Shown: piece by piece, positions 7,427-15,544 of the stretch
Layout: each line of letters starts with the position of its first letter
Numbering within the stretch: position 1 is the first letter of the stretch
DNA from: a virus
Virus record (IMG/VR): IMGVR_UViG_3300049448_000340
Coordinates: 16,219-80,218 of that record
Length of the DNA stretch: 64,000 nucleotides
Direction: 5' to 3' (one strand)
The notes under the pieces: generated by a model
The model's input: the letters and a program-made list of their open reading frames with translations, nothing else
The model's database searches: none
What the model was told of the DNA's origin: nothing
Translations under genes and position numbers: made by a program

Positions 7427-7939
7427 ATGGCAACCGGTAAGGCAGTAGACCGCTACAAGGACAAGCGTACGCTTGATTGGCGTAGGCGCACTACGTATAC
7501 GATCTGGTACCACATTGTACGCAGGTGCTACGAGCCTATGCATGACTCGTACTGGGAGTATGGAGGAAGAGGGATATGTGTACATGAAGAATGGCTCTAT
7601 TCTCCATACTCTCAACAGCCGAGGACAAAGGCTGAGGCTTTCCGAAACTTCGTGCGAGACGCAGGTCTTCGCCCAGGACAACACGTCTCATTCGATCGCA
7701 TTGAGGTCAACGGCCATTATGAGCCGGACAATACCCGTTGGGCAAACGGTCACGTTCAGGCCAGAAACAAGCGGAACAGTCTATACATTGACGACCCAGA
7801 TAATCCCGGCACCAAAATTCCGGTTGCCGACCTAGCCGACCGTATGAAAATCCCATATCAGAAGCTCAGGTACATGCTGAAGTCCCAAGGACGCTGGCCA
7901 GGAGATGTCAACGATGGAGAGGTGGATCAAGGTGAGTGA
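7427..7939 (+). CDS. HNH-type homing endonuclease-like protein
   Basis: The order YTIWYHIVRRCYEP, then YGGRGICVHEEWL, then FVRDAGLRPG, then SFDRIEVNGHYEPDNTRWA is the typical layout of the phage HNH family in which a YGGRG segment precedes a DRIDxxGxYxPxNxRW block. The C-terminal helix-turn-helix-like part (VADLADRMKIPYQKLRYMLKSQG) could recognise DNA. Free-standing HNH genes in phages are usually mobile homing elements. Here it is inserted in a tight gene run, overlapping its downstream neighbour. I see no intron boundaries. Confidence 0.72.
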   Translation: MATGKAVDRYKDKRTLDWRRRTTYTIWYHIVRRCYEPMHDSYWEYGGRGICVHEEWLYSPYSQQPRTKAEAFRNFVRDAGLRPGQHVSFDRIEVNGHYEPDNTRWANGHVQARNKRNSLYIDDPDNPGTKIPVADLADRMKIPYQKLRYMLKSQGRWPGDVNDGEVDQGE

Positions 7940-8129
7940 CCTGCCTGACCTATACCAGGTCTGGTGTCAGGAGTTCACAGCAGGTCTAATAATCGACACA
8001 TCGGACAACCGCTGTGTCAGTGCAGCACCAATACTAGCGACACGACACAAGTTCATCGGTAAGTCCCTCAAGTACATTCAAAACGTCTGCCACAACAGAC
8101 GCTGGACGCTGGAGAAGCTCAGCCAATAA
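7914..8129 (+). CDS. Hypothetical small protein
   Basis: About 70 residues (from MERWIKVSDLP), overlapping the end of the HNH gene by 26 bases and followed by the strong ribosome site of the next gene. A short FIGKSLKYIQNVCHNRRWTLEKLSQ C terminus is basic and helical. Not recognised. It may be a second half of a homing-type module or an unrelated accessory gene. ATG 7905 is an alternative start. Confidence 0.4.
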   Translation: MERWIKVSDLPDLYQVWCQEFTAGLIIDTSDNRCVSAAPILATRHKFIGKSLKYIQNVCHNRRWTLEKLSQ

Positions 8130-8141
8130 AGGAGGAGTGAC

Positions 8142-8465
8142 ATGGCACAGTCAGTTGACCTGAGTGAGAAGAGGTATTGGTACAAAGAGACAGTCGTCAA
8201 GTTCGGCAAGTTCAAGGGTGAGGATTACACCTGTGGACAGATCATGGCACTGGAGCCCTCATACCTGATCTGGTGCGACGAGAACATCGAATGGTTTAAC
8301 CTCGACGAGGACTTCCGGATGGAAGTCGAAGAAGCCGTCGAGCGTGAACGGGAACACAAAAGGTCAGAGCGTCGAGGCAGTCGAGGTCGTCGGGCTCCGA
8401 CTATCGTCGACCTGACTACCGGTCGCGAGTCCAACGGCATAGACGACGACGAGATCCCCTTCTGA
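8142..8465 (+). CDS. ExoX C-terminal / DUF3820-like small protein
   Basis: A near-perfect AAAGGAGGAGTGAC precedes ATG 8142. Residues 18-45 (VKFGKFKGEDYTCGQI, then PSYLIWCDENIEWF) match the small domain found at the end of exodeoxyribonuclease X and as free DUF3820 proteins (fGKykG, then YL.W). The rest is a charged helix (EEAVEREREHKRSERR) and a tail ending DDDEIPF, an acidic-hydrophobic end of the sort single-strand binding proteins use to recruit partners. Function unknown; a DNA-repair accessory role is a guess. Confidence 0.6.
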   Translation: MAQSVDLSEKRYWYKETVVKFGKFKGEDYTCGQIMALEPSYLIWCDENIEWFNLDEDFRMEVEEAVEREREHKRSERRGSRGRRAPTIVDLTTGRESNGIDDDEIPF

Positions 8466-8479
8466 GCAGCAGGACTAAC

Positions 8480-8578
8480 ATGATGTGTTGGGCAATCGGT
8501 ATACTGTTTATAATAGCTGTACTCGTCGCAGCATTTGCCTTCCCCGATAAAGGAGGAGACTACAGTTCTCGCAGATAG
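8480..8578 (+). CDS. Tiny single-pass membrane protein (32 residues)
   Basis: ATG 8480 is preceded by AGGA at a fair distance. The product is MMCWAIGILF followed by IIAVLVAAFAF, a membrane-spanning segment, and a short polar tail (PDKGGDYSSRR). It fills the gap between the last larger gene of block one and the terminator at 8601. Small phage membrane peptides can be lysis or exclusion factors, but nothing here fixes the role. Confidence 0.42.
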   Translation: MMCWAIGILFIIAVLVAAFAFPDKGGDYSSRR

Positions 8579-8600
8579 TCCATAGTCCTCAAGGGAGAAG

Positions 8601-8628
8601 AGCCGGGTTCAGCCCGGCTATATTTTTG
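8601..8628 (+). terminator. Intrinsic terminator ending block one
   Basis: AGCCGGG (8601-8607), loop TTCAG, CCCGGCT (8613-8619) form a perfect seven-pair G/C-rich stem followed by ATATTTTTG. It ends the P1 transcript just ahead of promoter P2. Confidence 0.85.
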
Positions 8629-8661
8629 CCCTATCTCCTAAAAGGCCCCAAAAAATACCTG

Positions 8662-8691
8662 TTGAGGTCCCATAGGAACTTATTATATAAT
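8662..8691 (+). promoter_or_regulatory. Promoter P2 of the phage promoter family
   Basis: TTGAGG (8662-8667), an 18-base spacer beginning TCCCATAGGAAC, and TATAAT (8686-8691). The TTGAGGTCC and AGGAAC parts recur in promoter P5 on the other strand 51 kb away. An A-rich tract (CCAAAAAATACC) lies immediately upstream. It drives the gene at 8748 and the run to 15508. Confidence 0.78.
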
Positions 8692-8747
8692 ATACTCAAG
8701 AATCTTAATTTACCACTACGACATCAACCAAGAGAGGAGCGAGTAGC

Positions 8748-9191
8748 ATGCGCGTATTTCGGCAGGGCGATGTCCTGATTCGGGAAGTCCCGAAGGATCA
8801 TATCCCAATGATGCTAAGCGGGACGCAGACGGTCAAGCGCGACCAGCGCACTGGCAAGGTGACGTTGGCGTACGGGGAGGTCACCGGCCACCACCACACC
8901 TTCTCGGATAAGTCGAAGGTCAACATGTTCGCGAAGGCCGGCGAGGCCGAGATGTTCGAAGGCCCCTCAGGCGGCAATAGCGGAGCTCGCGAGCTGGCTA
9001 AGCTCCGTCACGGGGTCGAAAGCGATCCCCTGATGGATCCGACCCTCCGCCGCTTCATCGACGTCCAGTCGGAAGTGGCCTTACTGGAGCACCAGGAGCA
9101 CACCACGATCGAGGTGCCCAGGGGTTTCTACGAGGTTGTGATCCAGCGGGAATACGCTGGTCGTCAGGAAATCAGGCGCGTGGCGGATTAG
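8748..9191 (+). CDS. Conserved phage protein with YGEVTGHHH motif, likely strongly expressed
   Basis: First gene after promoter P2, with GAGAGGAGCGAG ahead of its ATG. RQGDVLIREVP, AYGEVTGHHHTF and the C-terminal LEHQEHTTIEVPRGFYEVVIQREY form a pattern I associate with a widespread phage family of unknown function. The histidine cluster could bind metal. Codons are strongly G/C-ending as in the genes at 3778 and 18056, implying high early expression. The stop codon sits at the base of a nine-pair hairpin (9189-9220). Confidence 0.7.
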   Translation: MRVFRQGDVLIREVPKDHIPMMLSGTQTVKRDQRTGKVTLAYGEVTGHHHTFSDKSKVNMFAKAGEAEMFEGPSGGNSGARELAKLRHGVESDPLMDPTLRRFIDVQSEVALLEHQEHTTIEVPRGFYEVVIQREYAGRQEIRRVAD

Positions 9192-9305
9192 CTGTCGCTC
9201 GCACGAACGAACGGCAGCTACGCCTGATTTGGCGGGAGGGGCCTTACCGATGTCACTGCGATCTGAGGGTTGCGCAGCTAGCGTGTCACGCTGGGACTTG
9301 TAGGC
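9189..9305 (+). other. Short structured non-coding stretch with stop-codon hairpin
   Basis: TAGCTGTCG (9189-9197, its first three bases being the stop codon) pairs with CGGCAGCTA (9212-9220), nine pairs with one G-U. Further on, CTGCG and CGCAG, and AGCG and CGCT, can pair. There is no T tract and no reading frame, so it looks like a processing or stabilising 3' element rather than a terminator. Confidence 0.5.
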
Positions 9306-10739
9306 ATGGACTCCTCCCGTCACCTCGAGGATTTTGTAGCATCTCTCAGTAAAGGAGAGATTGTCCTCTCATACCTGAACCTTGCTGGGATCGAACGAAA
9401 GGCGATCGCACACATGAACGAAGTTGTCGACTACTTCTTCAATACACAGCCTGCAGACCGTGCGACAGCGGAGAGGGCTATCCTCACTTTCCACCACCAT
9501 GCTAACGTCCATGGAAACCAAAATGAGTGGCTGGACCAGAAACCACAGTTCATCTGGTGTCAGTCTCCCCAAGCGATGGTCGTCATCTCCAAGGTCCTCA
9601 GCGACATCCATGAAGGCACTCGGCCAGTAAAGCCCTCAGGGATGCGTCCAGGCCCGGGCGCCAAGATCCACGCACCTGCGCGACTTCAGAACTCGGTCCG
9701 GGGAGACACTCCTGTCGAGTATCTAATCGGACAGGCCACAGATGTCTTTGACTCCCGAGGACTGGACATCAGCTTAAGGGCTATGGGGACAGTCTCAGGA
9801 CACTGGTCCTCGACCGTGGAGAACGAGACGCTAGACAGCCTGTTTCGCGGAACCAGAAGAGGAGGCTCGGTCCTACGAGGAACTTGGCCATGGAGCCTGG
9901 AGAACATTGCAAGCCAAATCAGGTTCTCGATTAAGACCAACCCGGATACTACCTTGTACTCTGAGCAGGGGGGTAACGGGAAAGACGGGGAGTTAGTTGA
10001 ACGCAGCCTAGCAGCTACCGAACCACATCTGTCACAGATCAAGCTTGACCCCAAGTTCTACGGGCGGAGGCTCAAGCTGAGGCATGCATGGTTAGGACAA
10101 CATGCAGTAGACGATCACTCCTATACAGATCTTGCATGGGCGCTACGTAGGTCATGTAACTGGGTCATGGACTATGGCTCATTCGTGTTCTGCTGCGAGC
10201 GTCCTGCAGAGATTCACTACCAAGACCTCGGCACAGGAACTACAAGGTATCGGCTCCACAATGAGAATGGGCCTGCAGTTAGGTTCCACGACGGCTGGCA
10301 GATGCATGTGCTTAGTGGAGTCGGTGTACCAGACTTCGTTGTCGAGAAACCCCACTTGATCACTACATTCAAGATCAACCGAGAAGGGAACCAGGAAGTC
10401 CGGCGGATCATGATCGACCGCTTCAAGTTCGGCGAGCAGCCCTCAGGGATCGCCGCTTACGTGATCGCCTGTGGAGCAAAGCGCATCAGCCATGACGAAC
10501 GCTGGGGAACCCTCTGGAGGTTCAGGAACGCACAGCTTGCGAGATCGATGGGCGAGATCGAGGACGAGACATACGTCATGCTCGAGGTCGTTAATCGCTC
10601 TCCAGAACCCGATGGGTCGTTCAAACGCTACTACTTGCGGGTTCCGCCTAACATGCGCACGGCACATCAAGCGGCAGCCTGGACATTCGGGTTCACCGGT
10701 GCAGAGCTCGACCTCTACTACCCCTTACAGGAGTCGTAA
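9306..10739 (+). CDS. DUF6745-like protein
   Basis: The 477-residue protein has a C-terminal half reading RPAEIHYQD, RLHNENGPAVRFHDGWQMHVLSG, VPDFVVEKPHLITTFKI and EVRRIMIDRF, ending AAAWTFGFTG and DLYYPLQE. This order matches what I know of the DUF6745 family, common in actinobacteria and phages and of unknown role. The first 200 residues are helical with no known motif. It lies between the structured 3' element and the DNA ligase. Confidence 0.6.
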   Translation: MDSSRHLEDFVASLSKGEIVLSYLNLAGIERKAIAHMNEVVDYFFNTQPADRATAERAILTFHHHANVHGNQNEWLDQKPQFIWCQSPQAMVVISKVLSDIHEGTRPVKPSGMRPGPGAKIHAPARLQNSVRGDTPVEYLIGQATDVFDSRGLDISLRAMGTVSGHWSSTVENETLDSLFRGTRRGGSVLRGTWPWSLENIASQIRFSIKTNPDTTLYSEQGGNGKDGELVERSLAATEPHLSQIKLDPKFYGRRLKLRHAWLGQHAVDDHSYTDLAWALRRSCNWVMDYGSFVFCCERPAEIHYQDLGTGTTRYRLHNENGPAVRFHDGWQMHVLSGVGVPDFVVEKPHLITTFKINREGNQEVRRIMIDRFKFGEQPSGIAAYVIACGAKRISHDERWGTLWRFRNAQLARSMGEIEDETYVMLEVVNRSPEPDGSFKRYYLRVPPNMRTAHQAAAWTFGFTGAELDLYYPLQES

Positions 10740-10742
10740 CAG

Positions 10743-11657
10743 ATGTCCTTCAGGCAACCAATGCTTGCAGTAGATACGTCTCTAATGTATCTGGAGAGCC
10801 TCTTCGTAACCACCAACGATGCCTTCTACATGTCAACTAAGTTTGACGGAATTAGGGGGTCCGTAGTTGACGGAGTTCTAGTCTCCAGAACCCTGAAGTT
10901 TATCCCTAACTACTACATCCGGTCGATCCTAAGTCGGCCAGAATTCGAAGGCTTAGATGGCGAGTTGGTGGTAGGGGCACCTTGTGGCGAAGGAGTTATG
11001 TCCCGATCGAGCTCGGGAGTGATGTCAAGAGAAGGCAGACCCGACTTCAAGTTTTACGTATTTGACAAGCATGATCTTGACGGAGTCTTCATGGACCGTC
11101 ACGAGTACCTACAGACCAGACCTTGGATGGGACATCCCGGGGCGGAGTTCATCGAGTTAGTAGATCAGCATCTGGTGACCTCAATCGATCAGGTGGCGGA
11201 ACTGGAAGAACGGTTTGTAACCGAGGGGTATGAAGGGGCGATTCTCAAGTGGGTAGCATCTCCTTACAAGCAGGGAAGGTCGACCCTGAGAGAACGTTAC
11301 ATGATGAAGCTAAAGCGCTTCAAGGACTCTGAGGGTACAGTTACCGGCTTTGAGGAGTTGATGCACAATGACAACGAGGCGACAATCGACGATAGAGGCT
11401 ACACTAAGAGGAGTAGCCATAAGGACAATAAGCGACCTGGCAACACTCTTGGAAAGCTCGTCATACAAGATCTCCACAGACCCGAGTGGACTCCTAAAGT
11501 TGGAACTGGCTTTGATGCCGAAACCAGGAAGGAGATCTGGGACAACCAGGAACAGTACCTCGGCAAAATCGCCAAGTATAAATACCTCCCAGTCGGAACC
11601 CTCGAGCAACCCAGACACCCAGTCTTCCTCGGCTTCCGTGACTCCTCCGACCTCTGA
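10743..11657 (+). CDS. ATP-dependent DNA ligase
   Basis: STKFDGIRG gives ligase motif I with the nucleotidyl-accepting lysine at residue 33. GLDGELVVG, KFYVFDKHD, EGYEGAILKW and YMMKLKRFKD fit motifs Ia/III, IIIa, IV and V. The C-terminal 100 residues (VTGFEEL through LGKLVIQD and AKYKYLPVGTL, ending RHPVFLGFRD) form the OB-fold domain, and the final FLGFRD fits motif VI. It would join nicks during phage replication and recombination, using ATP. The length (304) is typical of small phage ligases. Confidence 0.88.
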   Translation: MSFRQPMLAVDTSLMYLESLFVTTNDAFYMSTKFDGIRGSVVDGVLVSRTLKFIPNYYIRSILSRPEFEGLDGELVVGAPCGEGVMSRSSSGVMSREGRPDFKFYVFDKHDLDGVFMDRHEYLQTRPWMGHPGAEFIELVDQHLVTSIDQVAELEERFVTEGYEGAILKWVASPYKQGRSTLRERYMMKLKRFKDSEGTVTGFEELMHNDNEATIDDRGYTKRSSHKDNKRPGNTLGKLVIQDLHRPEWTPKVGTGFDAETRKEIWDNQEQYLGKIAKYKYLPVGTLEQPRHPVFLGFRDSSDL

Positions 11658-11811
11658 GGAGTGTCCTGGAGTCCGAGGTAAATGTTGGGATCTAGGGCCG
11701 TCGTTTCCTACATGCCCGGCAAAGGACTGTCCAAAGATAGGAGCGGGCCGATCAGGTTACCGAGCACCGCTGGGACCTAGCTTCATCACCAGAAATGTGA
11801 GCCGTCAATGA
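11638..11811 (+). CDS. Small cysteine-rich protein
   Basis: A GTG at 11638 opens a 57-residue frame with a compact cysteine pattern (ECPGVRGKCWDLG, then FPTCPAKDCPKIG) and a conserved-looking end (GYRAPLGPSF). Its TGA overlaps the ATG of the next gene (ATGA at 11808), the coupling seen throughout this genome. This is the main support that it is real and that the 150-base gap after ligase is not empty. Role unknown, probably metal-binding. Confidence 0.45.
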   Translation: MTPPTSEECPGVRGKCWDLGPSFPTCPAKDCPKIGAGRSGYRAPLGPSFITRNVSRQ

Positions 11812-12254
11812 AGACCTCCAACCGTGGTGTACAGAAGAAAGCAAAGACGTGGAGACTGACCCCAAAGGGTGAGGAGGCCGTAGATCGTCTCGTACCTCAA
11901 GAGTGCAAGTACATAAGGGTACCTGCCTTTGGGGTAGCAGCTGCTCGGATGCGCGAGATCCGATTGTGGCTTGGCCAGTTCGATGATCGAAAGCTCGAGC
12001 AGATCCTCAGGGCCAATGTCGCCGGGATTATGGGACCCAACAATAGGGTGGCAGCAAGACTTGAGGGGGAGAAGGCAGGTGACTACGAGTTCTCCGGGAG
12101 GGAAGATGCCATCGAACAACTCGTCTCGCTCGGGTTCTCCCACTCCTACTCCCCAGGGCAGCTTGAGGCGAGGGCGTCGGAAGAGCTCCGACTCCAACGA
12201 CTATACACTGGAGGAACTGAAGGAGATCAAGGACCTAGTGCTGGGTCAAGTTGA
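11808..12254 (+). CDS. Hypothetical protein
   Basis: The 148-residue product begins basic (MKTSNRGVQKKAKTWRLTPKGEEAVDRLVP) in a way that suggests a winged-helix-like or DNA-binding fold, followed by a helical segment (MREIRLWLGQFDDRKLEQIL). The last 50 residues overlap the next gene in another frame and look less natural. Not recognised. Confidence 0.5.
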   Translation: MKTSNRGVQKKAKTWRLTPKGEEAVDRLVPQECKYIRVPAFGVAAARMREIRLWLGQFDDRKLEQILRANVAGIMGPNNRVAARLEGEKAGDYEFSGREDAIEQLVSLGFSHSYSPGQLEARASEELRLQRLYTGGTEGDQGPSAGSS

Positions 12255-12402
12255 GTTCCTTGATTCGGAGCTTGACAATCCCCAGAACACTACAGACCTA
12301 GAGTTCGAGCGGACGAAACATCTAAGGCAGTACGAGATATGCAGTCGAATTCTAACCAAGACAGTCGAGAAGATCAAGCAGCTCGTTTCATCAGGGGAAT
12401 GA
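12106..12402 (+). CDS. Small helical hypothetical protein
   Basis: ATG 12106 is preceded by GGGAGGGAAG. The product has a polar Ser/Arg/Pro N terminus and a regular helical C-terminal half (TLEELKEIKDLVLGQVEFLD, then LRQYEICSRILTKTVEKIKQ) that looks real. The first 50 codons overlap the upstream gene in another frame, so a later start (TTG near 12157) is possible. The stop overlaps the Fic gene start (ATGA). Confidence 0.5.
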   Translation: MPSNNSSRSGSPTPTPQGSLRRGRRKSSDSNDYTLEELKEIKDLVLGQVEFLDSELDNPQNTTDLEFERTKHLRQYEICSRILTKTVEKIKQLVSSGE

Positions 12403-12899
12403 TGCAGTCGGAGGCCCTTGAGGACTTCATCCGTGAAAGTAATATCATAGAGGGCATTATCAAGCCGAAGGACATCCAAGAGACGGCCGCTTACATGTCT
12501 CTCTTAGGGCTGAAGAGAATGACGTTGCACATTCTCAACAGGTTCCAAGAGATAATCGCTCCAGACAAGCCTCTCAGACGTCTAAAGGGCATGGACGTCT
12601 ATGTCGGCAACCATATTCCTCCGCCAGGAGGATCAAACATCGTCGAGATGTACGAAGAGATCATCCTGATGGCCAACCAGGATGAAGATCCTTGGAAGGT
12701 CCATCTCCTCTTCGAGGATCTACATCCGTACATGGACGGCAACGGTCGTACTGGTCGAGCCTTGTGGATGTGGCAGATGCACAAGCAGGGCCGCGATCCG
12801 TTCCAGCGGTCATTCCTCCACCAGTTCTACTACGACACCCTCTCACGCACCAGGGCAGGAATAGCCTATGCAAAGCCAGCTGACCCCGGCCAAGGTTAA
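12399..12899 (+). CDS. Fic-domain protein (probable AMP-transferase)
   Basis: HPYMDGNGRTGR at about residue 109 is the Fic active-site loop, with the catalytic His, the Asp for Mg2+ and the two Arg for the nucleotide phosphates. Near the N terminus, ESNIIEG gives the inhibitory (S/T)xxxE(G/N) motif with Ser14, Glu18 and Gly19, so the enzyme carries its own inhibitory helix. Fic enzymes usually transfer AMP to a hydroxyl of a target protein. The 166-residue size is a bare Fic core. In a phage it may change a host protein or replication partner; the target is unknown. ATG 12399 overlaps the upstream stop. Confidence 0.8.
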   Translation: MMQSEALEDFIRESNIIEGIIKPKDIQETAAYMSLLGLKRMTLHILNRFQEIIAPDKPLRRLKGMDVYVGNHIPPPGGSNIVEMYEEIILMANQDEDPWKVHLLFEDLHPYMDGNGRTGRALWMWQMHKQGRDPFQRSFLHQFYYDTLSRTRAGIAYAKPADPGQG

Positions 12900-13533
12900 C
12901 ACGGACGAAGGGTGCGGAGATTGCGCCCTATGTTGCAAGCTGCTGCACATCGACCCGGAGCCTGCTGTTGCCCAGATGACCCAGGGGCAGGTAGACTTCC
13001 CCGAGAAGCCCTGGAACACCTGGTGCAAGCACTGCAAACCGGGACACGGAGGAGGCTGCCGGATCTACCCTGTGAGACCTCAGGCTTGCGTGACCTTCCA
13101 ATGCATCTACCTACAGTCCTTAACTCGGGATGACGTACCCAAACTGGAGTACAACCTTAAGCCGAAAGTTTCTCACGTAGTACTGATGGGTTCGGTACAG
13201 GACAATATGGTTCTGTTCGCCCACTGTGACCCGGCCTACCCGAGAGCCTGGCGTAACGAGCCAATGCGCTCGCACCTGATCAATGTCTCCAACCTAGGAT
13301 GCACTGTTATCATCGTAGTAGGGCGAGACCACTACGTGATGACGAAAGGCCGACCGACGGTGAAGATGACGGAGGAGCAGGCCCTTGAACTATCTAAGAA
13401 TAAGTTCATCAAGCAGGGGTCGGACGGACAGCTCCATATCGGGCTTCTGGATTCCACAGTTGCATCTACTGATAGTCGGCTTGTCCCGCGCCCTGTACCT
13501 CGGGCCGACTACGACTACGACAACAAGAGATAG
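12868..13533 (+). CDS. YkgJ-like CxxCxxCC metal-binding protein
   Basis: GCGDCALCCKL near residue 16 is the CxxCxxCC signature of the YkgJ/UPF0153 family, thought to bind zinc or iron. The following WCKHC, GGGCRIYPVRPQAC and FQCIY cysteines complete the family pattern (the RP.AC motif). The C-terminal 120 residues are unlike the bacterial proteins. AGGA lies eight bases before ATG 12868, and the start overlaps the Fic gene by 32 bases. Function unknown in bacteria as well. Confidence 0.7.
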   Translation: MQSQLTPAKVNTDEGCGDCALCCKLLHIDPEPAVAQMTQGQVDFPEKPWNTWCKHCKPGHGGGCRIYPVRPQACVTFQCIYLQSLTRDDVPKLEYNLKPKVSHVVLMGSVQDNMVLFAHCDPAYPRAWRNEPMRSHLINVSNLGCTVIIVVGRDHYVMTKGRPTVKMTEEQALELSKNKFIKQGSDGQLHIGLLDSTVASTDSRLVPRPVPRADYDYDNKR

Positions 13534-13535
13534 CT

Positions 13536-14930
13536 ATGAAGCCTTTACTGGTCACACCCCGAGACTATCAGATCGAGGGGGCCCAGAAGCTTGTCAAGAA
13601 TAAGAAGGTTATTCTTGGCGACGAGATGGGCGTCGGCAAGACAGGTACAGCAGCTCTGGCTTGGCGCGAGATCGGGATGAAGGGGCCTGCTCTGCTGATC
13701 GGGCGTCCTGCAGCTCAAGCTGTATGGATCCAGCAGGCCGATCAATGGGGCATCCAGCCTCCGATGACCATTACAGGTACTCCCAAGCAGCGACAGGCTA
13801 TCTGGGAGGACATGGACTATACCTGGTTTGGGTCCTGCACCATCCAGGTCCTACGCAACGACCTCAACAGCGGGATTGCACCTAAGGGTCTGCCTGTACT
13901 CATCTACGACGAAGTTCATCGAGCCAATAACCGCAAATCAGAAAACTGGGCTACCCTGAAGAAGGTAGCGTGCGAGTACTTCTGGGGCCTAACAGGGTCG
14001 CCAATGCGTAAAGGGTTCTGGGATCTCTGGGCGCTGTTAAACCTCTGCGATCCTAAGGCCTTCTCGTCCTACTGGAACTACGTCCAGACCTTCGGCTTAA
14101 CGCAAAGGGACGAGATGGATCATTGGGAGGTCTTATGCCTCAATCCTGCAGCAGCAACAGCCTTTGGCAGGAAGATCTATCCCCACTTCATCCGCAGGGA
14201 GAAAAAGGACGTCCTTCCTGAGCTACCTCCGAAGCAGCGCATTCTAGACCGTCGCATCCCAGAGATGCAACCACGGCAGCTAAAGCTTTATAAACAGCTG
14301 GAGTCCGAGCTCATCGGGGAGCTTAGTGACGGCGAAATCATCATCGCCCAGAACCAGCTTGTCAAGCTCCTCAGGCTAAGGCAGATCCTGTGTACGCCGA
14401 AGATCCTCGATCCTTCATTCCCAGAGTGGGGCGCAAGCCTGGAGTACCTGGGGGATATGATCGAGGAGACACAAGACCACCATTTCGTAGTATACACTCC
14501 ATTTGCAGAAGCCATCCAGTACATTTCTGCATTCCTCTCAACGAGACTGCCCGACACGCCTGTATTCTCATTCAGAGGGGGTGTGATGAACCCCCAGCAG
14601 ATCGTCGACCATGCAAAGAGCTTCAAGGAGACCAGAGGCATCGCGGTCTGCTCAATCGCCTTCGCTGAGTCGTTCGAGCTGACTCCCGCTGAGTGGGCCT
14701 ACTTCAATGGGTTCAGTTGGAGTTTAATCGAGAACCTCCAAGCGGAAGATCGTCAGCATAGGATGACGACTACGGCCAGTATCTCGTATTACTACCCGAT
14801 GCATGTTGGGGGTGTAGACCTTGAGCTGATGGCTCCTGTCCTCGACGAGAAAGCCGGCCACACCCTCGACGTCTATCGTACGCACAAACGTCTCAGAGAC
14901 GTCCTAATCCGAGCTCGCGACAACAGGTGA
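13536..14930 (+). CDS. SNF2-like superfamily 2 DNA helicase/ATPase
   Basis: RDYQIEGAQKL is the Q/DYQ motif, GDEMGVGKT (residues about 28-36) is Walker A, LIYDEVHRANN is motif II (DEVH), and FWGLTGSPMRKG is motif III. In the second RecA domain, HHFVVYTPFAEAI, VFSFRGG and NLQAEDRQHRM match the SNF2 motifs IV-VI (QAxxRxxR). Such phage enzymes translocate on duplex DNA and remodel replication or recombination complexes. The length of 464 is a bare helicase core. Confidence 0.85.
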   Translation: MKPLLVTPRDYQIEGAQKLVKNKKVILGDEMGVGKTGTAALAWREIGMKGPALLIGRPAAQAVWIQQADQWGIQPPMTITGTPKQRQAIWEDMDYTWFGSCTIQVLRNDLNSGIAPKGLPVLIYDEVHRANNRKSENWATLKKVACEYFWGLTGSPMRKGFWDLWALLNLCDPKAFSSYWNYVQTFGLTQRDEMDHWEVLCLNPAAATAFGRKIYPHFIRREKKDVLPELPPKQRILDRRIPEMQPRQLKLYKQLESELIGELSDGEIIIAQNQLVKLLRLRQILCTPKILDPSFPEWGASLEYLGDMIEETQDHHFVVYTPFAEAIQYISAFLSTRLPDTPVFSFRGGVMNPQQIVDHAKSFKETRGIAVCSIAFAESFELTPAEWAYFNGFSWSLIENLQAEDRQHRMTTTASISYYYPMHVGGVDLELMAPVLDEKAGHTLDVYRTHKRLRDVLIRARDNR

Positions 14931-14934
14931 CCGA

Positions 14935-15132
14935 ATGGCGGATGTAACGACAAGAGCTATCAGTCTCAGCGAGGAAGATCGGCAGCTGACCTTACTAGCT
15001 CTGGCTTTATGTTCTTTACTGAGACCGGGGTTCGATACAGCTCTGAGGCTAATTGCTGACCAGCTTCAGGGCGGATACATGTTCGAAGAGTTCAAAAGGT
15101 TTAATAGCGACGTAGTAAAGCCGAAGCCGTAG
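14935..15132 (+). CDS. Hypothetical small helical protein
   Basis: The 65-residue product reads LSEEDRQLTLLALALCSLLRPGFDTALRLIADQLQGG, a helical layout similar to a small phage protein often found near recombination genes, with MFEEFKRFN near the end. No catalytic motif. It starts four bases after the helicase gene. Confidence 0.55.
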   Translation: MADVTTRAISLSEEDRQLTLLALALCSLLRPGFDTALRLIADQLQGGYMFEEFKRFNSDVVKPKP

Positions 15133-15151
15133 TTCATCATGAAAGTCCGTC

Positions 15152-15508
15152 ATGGCATTGATCTACCGCAGGCTCGCTTTGATAGCGGGGGCCCGAGCTG
15201 AGATCCAGCCCTTGGCGAGAGCCTGGGGAGTACTCATCTGGGGTCACATTGGGAGGTACAACCTGAGAGCACTGGAGTGCTACCCCCAGCTCAAAGAGGC
15301 CCGAGCGAGACGGAGAGAGGTAAACGGTGACGGTGTTGCGTTGGTAGAGTCCGTAGAGAACATTCTTTATCCCCTTTCAGCCTATACAGCAATGTACGAT
15401 ACTGAAGTACACAAGCCTCCGCCCCTACCTCCGACGGAGAAGGACCTCCAGCCCTTTAGCCGCGTGGAAGATGTCTACGACCTGCCTAGGTTACGGAAAC
15501 GCGGTTGA
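15152..15508 (+). CDS. Hypothetical protein
   Basis: The 118-residue product is helical in its first half (LALIAGARAEIQPLARAWGVLIWGHIGRYNLRALE cut into two helices) with a polar, proline-rich tail (KPPPLPPTEKDLQ). Not recognised. It is the last gene of the P2 block, ending about 40 bases before promoter P3; no terminator is visible between them. Confidence 0.5.
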   Translation: MALIYRRLALIAGARAEIQPLARAWGVLIWGHIGRYNLRALECYPQLKEARARRREVNGDGVALVESVENILYPLSAYTAMYDTEVHKPPPLPPTEKDLQPFSRVEDVYDLPRLRKRG

Positions 15509-15544
15509 CACAGTTTTCGACAAAGGTAGACCATAAAATTGACC

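Noticed and set aside
15539-15544. TTGACC as the -35 box of promoter P3
   Set aside because: It lies 24 bases from the -10, too far for a sigma-70 promoter; the family spacing puts a different hexamer there.
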